From assembly GCA_963696105.1 (NCBI GenBank), contig CAVOIP010000005.1, forward strand, positions 1,116,001 through 1,180,000: a stretch of DNA of 64,000 nucleotides, read 5' to 3'. This stretch comes from CAVRTM01 sp963696105 (GTDB lineage: Bacteria; Actinomycetota; Actinomycetes; Actinomycetales; Dermatophilaceae). Shown here one piece after another: positions 1 to 8,080 of the stretch. Both the position numbers and the translations under genes were made by a program. Position 1 is the first letter of the stretch, and each line of letters begins with the position of its first letter. Below the pieces are notes generated by a model. That model saw only the letters and a list, made by a program, of their open reading frames with translations, was not told the DNA's origin and searched no databases.

Positions 1-54
1 GTGCTGGGCCTGCTGTGGCTGCGCGCCAACCGGCGCCACGGCGCCAGCCGCTGA
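1..54 (+). CDS. C-terminal tail of a protein cut by the window edge
   Basis: The first 17 codons read VLGLLWLRANRRHGASR and end at TGA. The hydrophobic start followed by a basic tail would suit the last membrane helix and cytoplasmic end of a membrane protein. The frame is open to the left edge. Nothing allows a function to be named, and the stretch could be chance coding. Confidence 0.35.
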   Translation: MLGLLWLRANRRHGASR

Positions 55-177
55 GCGCACGCGGCGAACGGCGCTGAGCCCCGCCGCGGGCGACGCGGGG
101 TGGGCGGCACGCGAGCGGGGTACTGGCCGGTCGGGCCGCGTTGACGGCGTGGTCAGCCCGCACGACGAGGAGATCCC

Positions 178-999
178 GTGTCCCAGACCGACCGGCGCGA
201 GCTGGGCAACACCGACAGCCCCATCGAGGACGAGCTGGAGGACGCCTTCAACCGCACCGTCGACGAGGGGGCCCAGCGCCTGCACCGGCCGTGGCGCGAG
301 ATCCTCGTCACCGGCTTCTTCGGCGGCACCGAGGTCGCCATCGGGGTGCTCGCCCTGATCGCCGTCCGCGCGGCCACGGGCTCGCCGCTGCTGGCAGGGC
401 TGGCCTTCTCGATCGGCTTCCTGGCCCTGCTGCTCGGCCGCAGTGAGCTGTTCACCGAGGGGTTCATGGTGCCGGTGATCACGGTCAGCGCCCGCCGGGC
501 CAGCATCGGGCAGCTGCTCAAGCTGTGGGGCGGGACGCTGGCCGCCAACCTGGTCGGCGGCTGGGCCATCATGTGGGTGGTCATGGCCGCCTTCCCCCGG
601 CTGCACGCACAGACGGTCACGTCCGCCACCCACTTCGCCACCGCACCGCTGTCGCGCGAGACGTTCTGCCTGGCCGTGCTCGCCGGCGCGGTGATCACGC
701 TGATGACCCGGATGCAGCACGGCACCGACGCCATGATCGGCAAGATCGCCGCCGCCATCGCCGGCGCGTTCCTGCTCGGCGGCCTGGAGATGTTCCACTC
801 GATCCTGGACTCGCTGCTGATCTTCGGCGCCCTGCACACCGGGGACGCGCCCTTCGGCTACGTCGACTGGCTGCGCTGGTTCTCCTACACCGTGACCGGC
901 AACGTCCTCGGTGGCCTGCTGCTGGTCACCCTCCTGCGGCTGGTCCGCATCAAGGACCGCCTGGTGATCGAACGCGACGAGGTCTCCTCCGGCTCCTGA
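178..999 (+). CDS. Formate/nitrite transporter (FNT) family channel, YfdC-like
   Basis: A 273-residue membrane protein of the FNT family, pentameric channels passing small monovalent anions such as formate or nitrite. The N-terminus is acidic and soluble (about residues 1-40). Six hydrophobic segments follow, with family features such as SELFTEG near the second helix and the MQHGTDAMIGKIAAA and GGLEMFHSI stretches. The last about 20 residues are charged. Start is GTG, preceded by GAGGAGAT at a normal distance; no upstream in-frame start looks better. The longer N-terminus and SELFTEG resemble the YfdC branch more than FocA or NirC, so the substrate is open. It stands alone between the window edge and a convergent MFS gene. 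Confidence 0.85.
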   Translation: MSQTDRRELGNTDSPIEDELEDAFNRTVDEGAQRLHRPWREILVTGFFGGTEVAIGVLALIAVRAATGSPLLAGLAFSIGFLALLLGRSELFTEGFMVPVITVSARRASIGQLLKLWGGTLAANLVGGWAIMWVVMAAFPRLHAQTVTSATHFATAPLSRETFCLAVLAGAVITLMTRMQHGTDAMIGKIAAAIAGAFLLGGLEMFHSILDSLLIFGALHTGDAPFGYVDWLRWFSYTVTGNVLGGLLLVTLLRLVRIKDRLVIERDEVSSGS

Positions 1000-1034
1000 C
1001 CGGGAGGCGACGCCACCTCCGGGTGCGCCGACCG

Positions 1035-2336
1035 CTACGCGCGCTCCCGGAGAGGGTGCTGCCGCAGCGTCGCCACCAGCAGGACCAGCGTGACCACCTG
1101 GGTCACGGCGACCACGGCGACCAGGGCCGGCACCGACCGGGAGGAGAGCGCGCCGGCCATGGTCCCGCCGAGGACGGCGGCGCCACCTTGCACCGCCGCG
1201 AACATGCCGTACGCCGTCGCACGTCGCGGCGGCGGCACCAGCTCGGCGACGAGCGCCTTGACGGTGGAGTCCTGCACGCCGACGGCCGCTCCCCACACCA
1301 GCACGCCGGCGACCGCTGGAACCAGCGTGCCGGAGAAGGCCAGCGGCGGGACGGCGACCACGAGCACCGGCAGCGCCAGGAGGACGGAAGCGTTCCACCG
1401 GTCGTACAGCCAGCCGGTGACCAGCGCCGCGAGGGCTGCGGCGGCCATCGCGGCGGCGTAGACGACCGGAACGCCGGCCAGCGGCACGACGTGGTCGCGG
1501 GTGAGGTGGTAGGAGATGACGCCGAACGTGACCAGGCCCGCGGTCGCGGCCCCCGACGCGGCGGCAAACAGCCAGAACCGGCGCGGCAGGCGCCTGCTCG
1601 ACGGCGCCGGAAGGGACGGCGACTCCGGCGCAGGCGCCTGCGACGGCAGCGCCGCGTCACACGGCGACGCGGGCGCGTCCTCGCCCGCGGCCACCGGCAG
1701 TGGCTGGTAGCCGGTGGCATCCCCTACCCGGGCCCGGATCGACAGGAGCAGCACGATCGCGACGCCGCCGGGCACGACGAGCACGGCCATCGCGGGCCAG
1801 AGCGTGCCGGTGAGCGCCGTGACCGCGGCGACCAGCAGCGGCCCGGCGAACGCGCCCACCTGGTCCAGGGCCTTGTGCACCGCGAAGCCGCGCCCGAAGC
1901 CGACGGCGGACGCGGCGTGGGCGAGCAGGGCGGACTTGGCCGGGCTGCGCACGGCCTTGCCGGTGCGCTCGGCCAGGATCAGGACGCAGGCCAGCGCGAG
2001 GCCGGCGCCGCCCACCAGGGGGGCCACGGCGAGCGCCGGCACGCACACCGCCGTCATGGCGTAGCCGCCGAGCGTCAGCGCCCAGTAGCGGCCGGTGCGG
2101 TCGGCCATCGACCCGAACGCCAGCCGCAGGACCAGCGCGATCGCCTCGCCGGCGCCGGTGACGAGCCCCACGAGGACCGCCGACGCGCCGAGCGAGGCCA
2201 GCAGCGGCCCGGTGACCGAGCGGGCGCCCTCGTAGACCATGTCCGCCGCCAGGCTGACGACGCCGAACCCGACCACGGCGCGCCAGGGTGACCAGCCGGG
2301 GGTCGCCGGCGGGGTGGACAGCGCAGGTCGGGACAC
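1035..2336 (-). CDS. MFS transporter
   Basis: A 433-residue major facilitator superfamily protein with twelve predicted helices and a Pro/Ala/Ser-rich cytoplasmic loop in the middle (around residues 200-240). The first loop carries the RMADRTGR-like motif (SMADRTGRYWALT), the MFS loop 2-3 signature. Start is the GTG reading VSRPALSTPP, preceded by GAGGA about 7 bases upstream and 11 bp after the stop of the ArsR gene, so the two are an operon. Co-transcription with a metal sensor suggests metal or drug efflux, but the substrate cannot be read from sequence. A much longer open frame runs upstream on this strand; it is antisense to the ATPase and not real. Confidence 0.85.
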   Translation of the reverse strand: MSRPALSTPPATPGWSPWRAVVGFGVVSLAADMVYEGARSVTGPLLASLGASAVLVGLVTGAGEAIALVLRLAFGSMADRTGRYWALTLGGYAMTAVCVPALAVAPLVGGAGLALACVLILAERTGKAVRSPAKSALLAHAASAVGFGRGFAVHKALDQVGAFAGPLLVAAVTALTGTLWPAMAVLVVPGGVAIVLLLSIRARVGDATGYQPLPVAAGEDAPASPCDAALPSQAPAPESPSLPAPSSRRLPRRFWLFAAASGAATAGLVTFGVISYHLTRDHVVPLAGVPVVYAAAMAAAALAALVTGWLYDRWNASVLLALPVLVVAVPPLAFSGTLVPAVAGVLVWGAAVGVQDSTVKALVAELVPPPRRATAYGMFAAVQGGAAVLGGTMAGALSSRSVPALVAVVAVTQVVTLVLLVATLRQHPLRERA

Positions 2337-2347
2337 GTGCCGGGTCC

Positions 2348-2707
2348 TCAGCCGAGCTCGGCGGGCCGGTCGGGAGCACCGAGCCGCAGGTGCTCGGCGT
2401 GGTAGATCGCCTGGTCGAGCAGCTCGGCGACGTGCTCGTCGTACAGGGCGTAGCTGATGCTGCGGCCGCGCCGCGATCCCTCGACCAGGCCGAGGTGGCG
2501 CAGCAGGCGCAGCTGGTGGGACACGGCGGACTGCTCCATGCCGACCGCCTCGGCCAGCTCGCCGACCGAGGCGGGCGCCTCGCGAAGCCGGTCGAGGATG
2601 AGCAGGCGGCTCGGGGTGGCCAGCGCCTGCAGCGTGGTGGCGATCGACGTGGCGGCCGCGTGGTCGAGCGGCGCGCTGCGGCTGCGTCCCTGCACTCGGT
2701 GGCCCAT
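2348..2707 (-). CDS. ArsR/SmtB-family metal-sensing repressor with an alpha5 zinc-type site
   Basis: A 119-residue winged-helix regulator. The HTH covers about residues 45-75 (VGELAEAVGMEQSAVSHQL). The C-terminal helix holds D90, H92, H103 and H106 with spacing DxH-x10-HxxH. This is the alpha5 metal site of CzrA/SmtB-type Zn(II)/Co(II) sensors. The N-terminus has no cysteines, so an arsenic or ArsR-type alpha3 CxC site is absent. It is divergent from a P1B-type ATPase with a perfect operator-like palindrome at 2730-2749 between them, and lies upstream of an MFS gene. Expected role: repress both units and release DNA on binding zinc or a similar divalent ion. Confidence 0.9.
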   Translation of the reverse strand: MGHRVQGRSRSAPLDHAAATSIATTLQALATPSRLLILDRLREAPASVGELAEAVGMEQSAVSHQLRLLRHLGLVEGSRRGRSISYALYDEHVAELLDQAIYHAEHLRLGAPDRPAELG

Positions 2708-2729
2708 GGCACCAGCCTACGTCGGGATT

Positions 2730-2749
2730 GCATGAACAGATGTTCATGC
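2730..2749. promoter_or_regulatory. SmtB/CzrA-type operator palindrome
   Basis: GCATGAACAGATGTTCATGC is a perfect 9-bp inverted repeat around a 2-bp centre. TGAACA-N2-TGTTCA is the classic core bound by SmtB/CzrA-type repressors. It lies between the divergent arsR-like gene (start 2707) and the ATPase (start 2790), 23 bp from the first and 41 bp from the second, so one bound dimer could shut both promoters. Confidence 0.85.
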
Positions 2750-2789
2750 GCTTAGGGTTGTGGTGCGTCCGACCCCGAGGAGCAGCATC

Positions 2790-4823
2790 GTGCCGTCCAC
2801 CCTGTCCACGTCCACGCGGCCCGCGACCGCCGTCGCCCACCCCCGCCGCGCCAGCGCCACGTCCCGCCTGCGGCGCGTGGTGTCCCTGCCCGAGGTCCGC
2901 TGGGCCGGCGTCGCGCTGCTGCTCTTCCTGGCCGGCGGCGCGCTCCAGCTGGCCGGCGCCCCCGCGTGGTCGTGGTGGACCCTTTACCTCGCCTGCTACG
3001 CGACCGGTGGCTGGGAGCCGGCCCTGGCCGGGCTGCAGGCGCTGCGCGAGCGGACGCTGGACGTCGACCTGCTGATGATCGTGGCCGCGCTCGTCGCGGC
3101 GGGGATCGGACAGGTCTTCGACGGCGCGCTGCTCATCGTCATCTTCGCCACTTCGGGGGCCCTCGAGGCGTACGTCACCCGCCGCACCGAGGACTCCGTG
3201 CGGGCCCTGCTGGACCTGGCGCCGGAGCAGGCCACGGTGCTGGGCGCCGACGACGAGGAGCGCGTGGTGCCCACCGCCGACCTGTCCGTGGGCGACCGGG
3301 TGCTGGTCCGGCCCGGTGAGCGGATCGGCGCGGACGGCGAGGTGCTGGACGGGGTCAGCGAGGTCGACCAGGCCACGATCACCGGTGAGCCGATGCCCCG
3401 CCTGCGGCAGCGCGGCGACGAGGTGTTCGCGGGCACCCTGAACGGCAGCGGCGCGCTCACGGTGCGGGTGCAGCGTGCCGCCGCCGACTCGGTCGTGGCC
3501 CGCATCGTCGCCCTGGTGCAGGAGGCCTCGGCGACCAAGGCCCGCACCCAGCTGTTCATCGAGAAGGTCGAGCAGCGCTACTCCGTCGGCGTGGTGCTGG
3601 CGACGCTCGCGCTCTTCACGGTGCCGCTGCTGCTCGGCCAGGACCTGCGGCCGACGCTGCTGCGGGCCATGACGTTCATGATCGTGGCCTCGCCGTGCGC
3701 CGTGGTCCTGGCCACGATGCCGCCGCTGCTGGCCACCATCGCCAACGCCGGCCGGCACGGCCTGCTGGTGAAGTCCGCCGTGGTGATGGAGAAGCTGGGC
3801 CAGCCGACCCTTGTCGCCTTCGACAAGACCGGCACGCTCACCGAGGGCACGCCCCGCGTCGCCGAGGTGGAGGCCCTGCCCGGGTCCGGTCTGGACGCCG
3901 GGCGGGTCCTGGCCCTGGCTGCTGCCGCGGAACGTCCCAGCGAGCACCCGCTCGGGCGCGCCGTGGTCGCGGCCGCCACCGAGCGCGGCCTCGCCGTGGG
4001 GCACGCCGTGGACTTCGAGTCCACGCCCGGCCGGGGCGTGCGCGCGAGCGTGGAGGGGCGGGTCGTGCGCGTCGGATCCCCGGCGCTGCTGGTCGCGCCG
4101 GCTGGGACGCCGGGGGCCGCGTCGCCGACCGGGTCCGACCCGGCGGCGGAAGCGGCCGTGACCGCACTGGAGGCCGCCGGCCGTACGGCGGTCGTGGTCA
4201 CCGTCGACGACGTGCCGGTCGGCGTGCTGGGCCTGGCCGACCGGCTGCGCCCCGGCGCCGCCGGGATGGTCGCGGCGCTGGCCTCCTCGACCGGGTCCAC
4301 GCCGATCCTGCTGACCGGTGACAACGAGCGCGCCGCCCGGCGGCTGGCCGAGGAGGTCGGCATCACCGACGTGCGGGCCGGGCTGCTCCCGGCGGACAAG
4401 GTCGCGCACGTCCGGGCCCTGCAGGAGCAGGGCCACCGGGTGATGCTGGTCGGCGACGGGGTGAACGACGCCCCAGCCATGGCGGCCGCGCACCTGGGGG
4501 TCGCGATGGGCCGCCGCGGCTCGGACCTCGCCCTGGAGACGGCCGACGCGATCGTGGTCCGGGACGACCTGGCCACGCTGCCCAAGGCGGTGGACCTGTC
4601 GCGTCGGGCCCACCGCGTGGTGCGGGCCAACCTCGCGTTCGCCGCCACCGTCATCACGGCCCTCGTGGTGGCCGACCTGATCTGGATCCTGCCGCTGCCA
4701 CTGGGCGTGGCGGGGCACGAAGGGTCGACGGTCGTGGTCGGCCTCAACGGCCTGCGCCTGCTCCGCTCCTCGGTGTGGCGCCGCGCCGGCACGGCCGCCG
4801 TGTCGCACCGCCAGCTGCACTGA
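2790..4823 (+). CDS. P1B-type heavy-metal translocating ATPase with SPC motif (P1B-4-like)
   Basis: A 677-residue P-type ATPase pumping a transition metal out of the cell. In order: basic N-terminus without a CxxC heavy-metal-associated domain, paired helices, actuator domain (TITGEP near residue 196), the membrane metal site SPC at about 301-303, phosphorylation motif DKTGTLTEG with D345, an HPLG motif, TGDN, and GDGVNDAPAM. Near the C-terminus HEGSTVVVGLNG matches the HEGxT signature of the P1B-4 subgroup (Co/Zn/Fe-type exporters such as CoaT and CtpD). Start chosen at GTG 2790 because GAGGAGC lies 7 bases upstream; an in-frame GTG at 2760 lacks this. Probably controlled by the divergent ArsR protein through the palindrome at 2730-2749. 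Confidence 0.92.
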   Translation: MPSTLSTSTRPATAVAHPRRASATSRLRRVVSLPEVRWAGVALLLFLAGGALQLAGAPAWSWWTLYLACYATGGWEPALAGLQALRERTLDVDLLMIVAALVAAGIGQVFDGALLIVIFATSGALEAYVTRRTEDSVRALLDLAPEQATVLGADDEERVVPTADLSVGDRVLVRPGERIGADGEVLDGVSEVDQATITGEPMPRLRQRGDEVFAGTLNGSGALTVRVQRAAADSVVARIVALVQEASATKARTQLFIEKVEQRYSVGVVLATLALFTVPLLLGQDLRPTLLRAMTFMIVASPCAVVLATMPPLLATIANAGRHGLLVKSAVVMEKLGQPTLVAFDKTGTLTEGTPRVAEVEALPGSGLDAGRVLALAAAAERPSEHPLGRAVVAAATERGLAVGHAVDFESTPGRGVRASVEGRVVRVGSPALLVAPAGTPGAASPTGSDPAAEAAVTALEAAGRTAVVVTVDDVPVGVLGLADRLRPGAAGMVAALASSTGSTPILLTGDNERAARRLAEEVGITDVRAGLLPADKVAHVRALQEQGHRVMLVGDGVNDAPAMAAAHLGVAMGRRGSDLALETADAIVVRDDLATLPKAVDLSRRAHRVVRANLAFAATVITALVVADLIWILPLPLGVAGHEGSTVVVGLNGLRLLRSSVWRRAGTAAVSHRQLH

Positions 4824-4832
4824 CCCGGGGCG

Positions 4833-4864
4833 GCCGCGGGGCCCAGGGGCTCGGGCCCCGCGGC
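4833..4864 (+). terminator. Hairpin terminator after the metal ATPase
   Basis: GCCGCGGGGCCC (4833-4844) and GGGCCCCGCGGC (4853-4864) are perfect 12-bp complementary arms around an 8-base loop, 9 bp past the ATPase stop. No T-tract follows, as is common for high-GC actinobacterial terminators. Confidence 0.7.
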
Positions 4865-5051
4865 GCCCAACGGCTCAGGAACGTCCTCCTGCGGCCGATG
4901 GAGGGTGCGGATGCTCCGAGAGCACCCAGCCTCGGCAGCGTTTGGTCCTTCCGGGCTCCCCGTGGAGCGGTGGTTTCTCCGGCGGTGGACCAGGTGGTCC
5001 GGGCGGCCCGCGGCTGCCCGACACGGTCCGCCCAGCCGAAGGACGCCCGCC

Positions 5052-6533
5052 ATGCGCCTGCTGCAGCTTGCTGCCTCCTCCCCTCGCGTGCTGCTCGCCG
5101 CTGCCGGCGCCGTGGTCGCGCTCGGCACGGCCCTCGGGCCGGTGCCCGTCGCCACGGCGGCGACGTCCGCGGCGGTCGGCGCCCCGGGCCCGGTCGTGCC
5201 CGCCGCACCAGCGGGGCTGCCGGCCGGCATGGAGGCGCTCGCTGCCTACGTGCCGGCCGTGTCCTGCGACAGCACGGACAAGCCGGGCAGCACCAGCCTC
5301 GGCAGGCTGCTCGAGGCCACCTACCCCGGTACGACGTACGCCGTCTCCCGTCCCTGCGGCTCCGATGTCATGTCGACCACCGAGCACTACGACGGCCGGG
5401 CGGTCGACTGGTTCACCGACGTCCGCACCCCGGAGGGCAAGGCCCGGGGCGATGCGCTGGTGAACTGGCTGACGGCCACCGACGCCCGGGGCAACGTGGC
5501 CGCCAACGCCCGGCGCCTCGGCGTCATGTACATCATCTGGAACAACCGCATCTGGGGCGCCTACCGCCTCGCGGACGGCTGGCGACCCTATTCCGGGTGC
5601 GCCGCCACGCCCTCGCCCGCCAGCGACACCACGTGCCACCGCAACCACGTGCACCTGTCCCTGTCCTGGGCGGGCGCGATGGGACGCACCTCCTGGTGGA
5701 CCGGGACCGTCGCCGGCACGGACTACGGACCGTGCCGGGTGCCCGACCTCAACTGGGCACCGGCCTACACCGCCGCCAACCCCAGCCCCTGCCCGTCCTA
5801 CCCCAGGGTCAGCCCGCAACCGGGCGCCTCGGCGCTGAACCGCTCGCTGGTGGCCTACTCGGGCATGACCCTGCAGCGAGGCGCCACCGGTCCCGCCGTC
5901 ACCGCCGTCCAGACGGCTGTCGGCGCGACGGCGGGCGGCAGCTTCGGCGACACCACCGTCTCCGCCGTCAGCGCCTTCCAGGGGGCCCACGGCCTGGCCG
6001 GCGACGGCGTCGTGGGTCCCCAGACCTGGCGCGCGCTGCTCAAGGCCACCGCCCCCGTCCCGGCCCCGACCAGCGGCGGACCGTACGACGCCTACGAGAA
6101 CACCGTGCTCCAGGTCGGCTCCACCGGCACCGCGGTCACGGTGCTGCAGCAGGCCCTCCACCTCACGCTCGTCGACGGCGACTTCGGCCCCGCCACCAGG
6201 AGCGCCGTCATCGCCTTCCAGACCTCCCACCAGCTGCCCGCCGACGGGGTCGTCACCGCGCCCGTATGGCGCGCGCTGGGTGCCGCCAAGACCGCACCGG
6301 CGCCGACCCCGGTCCCGGTCCCGGCCGGCCGTTACGCGGCGTACGAGAAGGTCACGCTGCGGCTGGGCGACCGGAACGCCACGGTCAAGGTCCTGCAGAA
6401 GGCGCTGGCCGGGCCCGTGGTGGACGGGGACTTCGGGCCGAGGACCAAGGCGTCGGTGATCGCCTTCCAGACCAAGCACCACCTGACCGCGACCGGCGTC
6501 GTCACCGCCGTCGTCTGGCGCGCCCTGGGCTGA
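5052..6533 (+). CDS. Secreted peptidoglycan-binding protein with three PG_binding_1 repeats
   Basis: A 493-residue exported protein. ATG 5052 follows GAAGGA at a good distance and opens a signal peptide (hydrophobic run about residues 8-35, ending in ATA). The next domain (about 60-260) contains DGRAVDW, a GVMYIIWNNRIWG stretch and TTCHRNHVHLSLSW. This is the conserved module seen in actinobacterial extracellular proteins next to cell-wall-binding domains, with His/Asp residues in an M15-peptidase-like arrangement. Three repeats follow (about 275-345, 355-420, 430-490), each with L-x-G-x-x-G, VxxxQ, DGxFG and VWRAL, the peptidoglycan-binding fold. Likely a wall-bound hydrolase or amidase; catalytic activity is inferred. 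It stands as a single gene. Confidence 0.85.
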   Translation: MRLLQLAASSPRVLLAAAGAVVALGTALGPVPVATAATSAAVGAPGPVVPAAPAGLPAGMEALAAYVPAVSCDSTDKPGSTSLGRLLEATYPGTTYAVSRPCGSDVMSTTEHYDGRAVDWFTDVRTPEGKARGDALVNWLTATDARGNVAANARRLGVMYIIWNNRIWGAYRLADGWRPYSGCAATPSPASDTTCHRNHVHLSLSWAGAMGRTSWWTGTVAGTDYGPCRVPDLNWAPAYTAANPSPCPSYPRVSPQPGASALNRSLVAYSGMTLQRGATGPAVTAVQTAVGATAGGSFGDTTVSAVSAFQGAHGLAGDGVVGPQTWRALLKATAPVPAPTSGGPYDAYENTVLQVGSTGTAVTVLQQALHLTLVDGDFGPATRSAVIAFQTSHQLPADGVVTAPVWRALGAAKTAPAPTPVPVPAGRYAAYEKVTLRLGDRNATVKVLQKALAGPVVDGDFGPRTKASVIAFQTKHHLTATGVVTAVVWRALG

Positions 6534-6540
6534 CCGGCCC

Positions 6541-6600
6541 GGTCAGGTCCCGTCCGTTCAGGACCTGTCCGGTCAGGACCTGTCCGGTCAGGACCCGTCC
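6541..6600. repeat. Four tandem 15-bp units
   Basis: Units start at 6541, 6556, 6571 and 6586 and follow GGTCAGGACCTGTCC with one to three changes each. The array begins 7 bp after the stop of the peptidoglycan-binding gene and its last unit overlaps the stop and final codons of the convergent gene ending at 6588. Units are themselves partly self-complementary (GGTC/GACC), so transcripts from either side could fold here. Confidence 0.8.
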
Positions 6601-7088
6601 GGTCCGGACCGGCTGGGCAAGGCTGCGTGGTCCGGCGCGATCTCCACACCGTCCCGTTCGTCATCCCAGGCCACGGCGCTGATCCGCCACCCGCCGGATG
6701 TCCGGACGAGCTGCACGGTCTTCATTCCGCGTGCGGCGAACGGCGTCCCGTCCTGCACGCCTTCCTTGGCATAGCTACCGAAGTACTGGGCGATGTCACC
6801 GAAGATCTCGGTGTGCCCGCGCAGCTCCCACTCGGTGAAGTCGACGAGGGTGCCGCCGGACAGCAGGGCCTGACGAGGAGCGATGAAGCTGTCGACCCCG
6901 TAGACGGCAGGCTCACGGCCACAGGTCCGGACGATCACCGCTTCGGGGAGGAACACCGCGCGGAGCTGATCGAGCCGGGCGGGACTGTCCGGGCCGGAGG
7001 CGAAGGCGGCGAAGAACGTCCGCACGATGCCCGCGATGGCCTCCCGATCGGCGTCCAGGGCGTTGCTGGCGAGCTTGTTGCTGAGCAC
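6588..7088 (-). CDS. NTF2-like / SnoaL-type (DUF4440) protein
   Basis: A 166-residue protein of the cone-shaped NTF2-like fold. It begins with an aspartate/alanine-rich helix (DADREAIAGIVRTFFAAF) and ends with the fold's typical strand pair (MKTVQLVRTSGGWRISAVAWDD). Family members are small enzymes or ligand binders and the ligand here is unknown. Start GTG 7088 (VLSNKLAS) was chosen because extending further would run into the next gene; its ribosome site is weak. The final codons lie inside a 15-bp repeat array. Single gene, convergent with the peptidoglycan-binding gene. Confidence 0.75.
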   Translation of the reverse strand: MLSNKLASNALDADREAIAGIVRTFFAAFASGPDSPARLDQLRAVFLPEAVIVRTCGREPAVYGVDSFIAPRQALLSGGTLVDFTEWELRGHTEIFGDIAQYFGSYAKEGVQDGTPFAARGMKTVQLVRTSGGWRISAVAWDDERDGVEIAPDHAALPSRSGPDGS

Positions 7089-7228
7089 GCCTGCGATCGT
7101 AGCGACGCGTCGACAGCACTGAGGGCACAACGACACCCACGCCGCCGCTGACACCGGGATCCGCAGGCCGTCACTCCACTGCGCGCGCTTGCCACGTCGA
7201 TCGCGGTTCCCTGTGCTTTGCTGCGCCC

Positions 7229-7960
7229 ATGACTGCAAGCTCGAGGCTCCAGGACGCAGGTGCCGAGACGATCGCTGCCGCCCTGGGCAGGTCACACCGG
7301 GCGGACCCGGTCGTGCCGGGCACGGGTGGCCCCGCCGGCAACGCCCGCCTCACCGCCTGGACCGGACTGCTGCTGCTCGTCCTGTTCGTGGCCGAGCTGG
7401 TCACGCTGCTGGACGTCCGCGGGCTCATCAGCTGGCACCTGGCCCTGGGCGTGGCCCTTGGGCCACCGGCCCTGCTCAAGACCACCACGACCGGCTGGCG
7501 GATCGTGCGGTACTACACCGGGGACCGGCCCTATCGCCAGGCCGGCCCGCCGCCGGTGGCCCTACGGATGCTCGGACCCCTGGTCGTCGGCGCGACGCTC
7601 GCCCTCCTCGGTACCGGGCTGGCGCTGGTGCTGCTGGGCGAGACCACCAGCCGGCGGCCGCTGCTCACGGTCCTGGGGCAGCGGATCGACACCATCACCC
7701 TCCACCAGGCCGCGTTCGTGGTGTGGGCGGTCGTCACCGGACTGCACGTGCTCGCCCGCCTGCTCCCTGCGTGGCAGCTCACCCGGCGTCACGGCACGCC
7801 GGTCCCGGGTCCGCGTCGGCGTGCCGTGGCCCTGCTGTCGGTGGTCGTCCTCTCAGTGGGCTGCGCCGACTGGGTCCTCGCCCAGTCCCACGGGTGGCGC
7901 GACCAGGGTCCGAGGCACGCCCACGGCGCCGGCCCGCGGGACGCACGGGCGGCGCCCTGA
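7229..7960 (+). CDS. Integral membrane protein with conserved histidines, possible b-type cytochrome
   Basis: A 243-residue protein with a soluble N-terminus (about 1-40) and five hydrophobic segments: about 43-64, 66-86, 114-138, 152-175 and 198-216. Histidines sit inside or beside helices in ISWHLALG, TLHQAAFVVW and TGLHVLAR. This resembles cytochrome b561 or DUF4405-type proteins, where helix histidines bind heme, but I cannot assign a family firmly. The tail is Gly/His/Pro-rich. It precedes xylA with 120 bp between and no obvious functional tie. Confidence 0.65.
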   Translation: MTASSRLQDAGAETIAAALGRSHRADPVVPGTGGPAGNARLTAWTGLLLLVLFVAELVTLLDVRGLISWHLALGVALGPPALLKTTTTGWRIVRYYTGDRPYRQAGPPPVALRMLGPLVVGATLALLGTGLALVLLGETTSRRPLLTVLGQRIDTITLHQAAFVVWAVVTGLHVLARLLPAWQLTRRHGTPVPGPRRRAVALLSVVVLSVGCADWVLAQSHGWRDQGPRHAHGAGPRDARAAP

Positions 7961-8020
7961 CGCGCGACACACGCCCGGTCACGGCGGGCGGGCTGGATAC
8001 GGGCAGGGAGGAGGCAGCTC

Positions 8021-8051
8021 TTGACACGCCGCACCCGTCCTTGGGTTCAAT
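8021..8051 (+). promoter_or_regulatory. Possible promoter of xylA
   Basis: TTGACA (8021-8026) and TTCAAT (8046-8051) are separated by 19 bp, slightly long, and lie 30 bp before the xylose isomerase start at 8081. The -35 is consensus but the -10 is poor, so this is tentative. Confidence 0.35.
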
Positions 8052-8080
8052 GCCTGGACACCGACCTGGAAGGCGCGACC

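Noticed and set aside
1035..4820. Very long open frame antisense to the metal ATPase
   Set aside because: Only its last third has protein-like content (the MFS gene). The rest is the low-complexity Arg/Pro/Gly shadow seen opposite GC-rich genes. The same holds for other long antisense or overlapping frames such as 525-2291 and 35941-38529.
4880..5051. Possible c-di-AMP (ydaO) riboswitch before the peptidoglycan-binding gene
   Set aside because: The location fits the usual targets, but the conserved GGGTGAAT and CCCGACAGCTAACC-type elements are not present in the right order.
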